Origin: QAMX01 sp003149835
Lineage (GTDB): Bacteria; Bacillota; Clostridia; Oscillospirales; QAMX01
Assembly (NCBI GenBank): GCA_959600635.1
Contig: CAUGMN010000018.1
Coordinates: forward strand, 1-37,481
Reading direction: 5' to 3'
Length of the DNA: 37,481 bases
A program made the translations under genes and the position numbers. Positions 37,428-37,481 of the stretch are shown piece after piece. The notes beneath the pieces were generated by a model. The model worked only from the letters and a program-made list of their open reading frames with translations, had not been told where the DNA came from and did not search any database. How positions within the stretch are numbered: position 1 is the first letter of the stretch; each line of letters begins with the position of its first letter.

Positions 37428-37481
37428 TGTCAAGAGCAACAAGGTTTACAGATTGTGCAACAACATAGTTTACACATTTGC
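37428..37481 (+). mobile_element. Possible IS21-type element end, cut by window
   Basis: From TGTCAAG at 37428 the DNA turns AT-rich and contains multiple terminal-repeat-like copies: GTTTACA at 37444 and 37468, each next to GCAACAA/CAACA phrases, 24 bases apart. Such repeats at an end beginning TG are characteristic of IS21 (istAB) elements. The transposase genes, if present, lie outside the window. TTGACA on the minus strand (37429-37434 region) would face outward. Confidence 0.35.

Noticed and set aside
35868..37442. 524-codon minus-strand ORF
   Set aside because: Antisense to the clear Gfo/Idh/MocA gene; the repeat region only extends the open frame.
37004..37468. Plus-strand ORF with ASESAG repeats
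   Set aside because: It starts inside the loop of a terminator with TTG, has no Shine-Dalgarno, and the C-terminal part is unconserved-looking; kept as a finding about the repeat only.

Overview
The window is a GC-rich bacterial chromosome segment spanning the replication origin. The gene set and order (recF, S4 protein, dnaN, oriC and dnaA on the minus strand; rpmH, rnpA, yidD, yidC and jag on the plus strand) are typical of Firmicutes, most likely a high-GC member of class Clostridia (Oscillospiraceae-like gut bacterium). A SpoIIQ-like M23 protein behind a textbook sigma-F promoter suggests an endospore former. The lineage is inferred from gene order and protein style, not from a database search. 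No rRNA, tRNA or CRISPR array was found.

Layout. 1-4300: minus-strand replication operon (recF is cut by the window start). oriC lies between dnaN and dnaA and carries degenerate DnaA boxes, a triplet TAG series like DnaA-trios and an AT-rich stretch. The dnaA leader holds an unusual three-copy repeat. 4300-7700: an insertion-like stretch between dnaA and rpmH, with a RAYT/Y1 transposase, an AT-rich HTH regulator and a GH27 alpha-galactosidase coupled to a small zinc-ribbon protein. 7700-16900: a plus-strand block of core genes (rpmH, rnpA, yidD, yidC, jag, hflX, yigZ), then NAT, a membrane protein, a GlpP-like antiterminator, an RNase M5-like protein and an AEC transporter. 16900-19450: minus-strand lipoprotein, secreted metzincin-type protease and amidohydrolase. 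19960-21240: CPA2 antiporter. 21400-27110: DUF4838 protein, VOC protein, and a minus-strand operon of lipoprotein, TIM-barrel glycosidase-like protein and small membrane protein. 27300-30430: MBOAT acyltransferase, a tiny membrane protein and the SpoIIQ-like peptidase. 30600-32500: autoregulated TetR plus transglutaminase-like lipoprotein. 32650-33550: RsmC-like methyltransferase and a holin-4-type membrane protein. 33850-36950: sugar isomerase, DUF6807 and Gfo/Idh/MocA operon. 36990-37481: terminator, an 18-bp minisatellite and a possible IS21-type end.

How the genes fit together. The first 12 kb is replication initiation, ribosome/RNase P and membrane-insertion machinery. Much of the rest concerns carbohydrates (GH27, DUF4838, the TIM-barrel protein, the isomerase/DUF6807/oxidoreductase cassette) and the cell surface (lipoproteins, protease, MBOAT, M23, transglutaminase-like protein). 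The least described units are the metzincin-lipoprotein pair, the TetR/transglutaminase unit with its very long operator, the three-gene keto-sugar-like cassette, the dnaA leader repeats, and the zinc protein fused translationally to an alpha-galactosidase gene.
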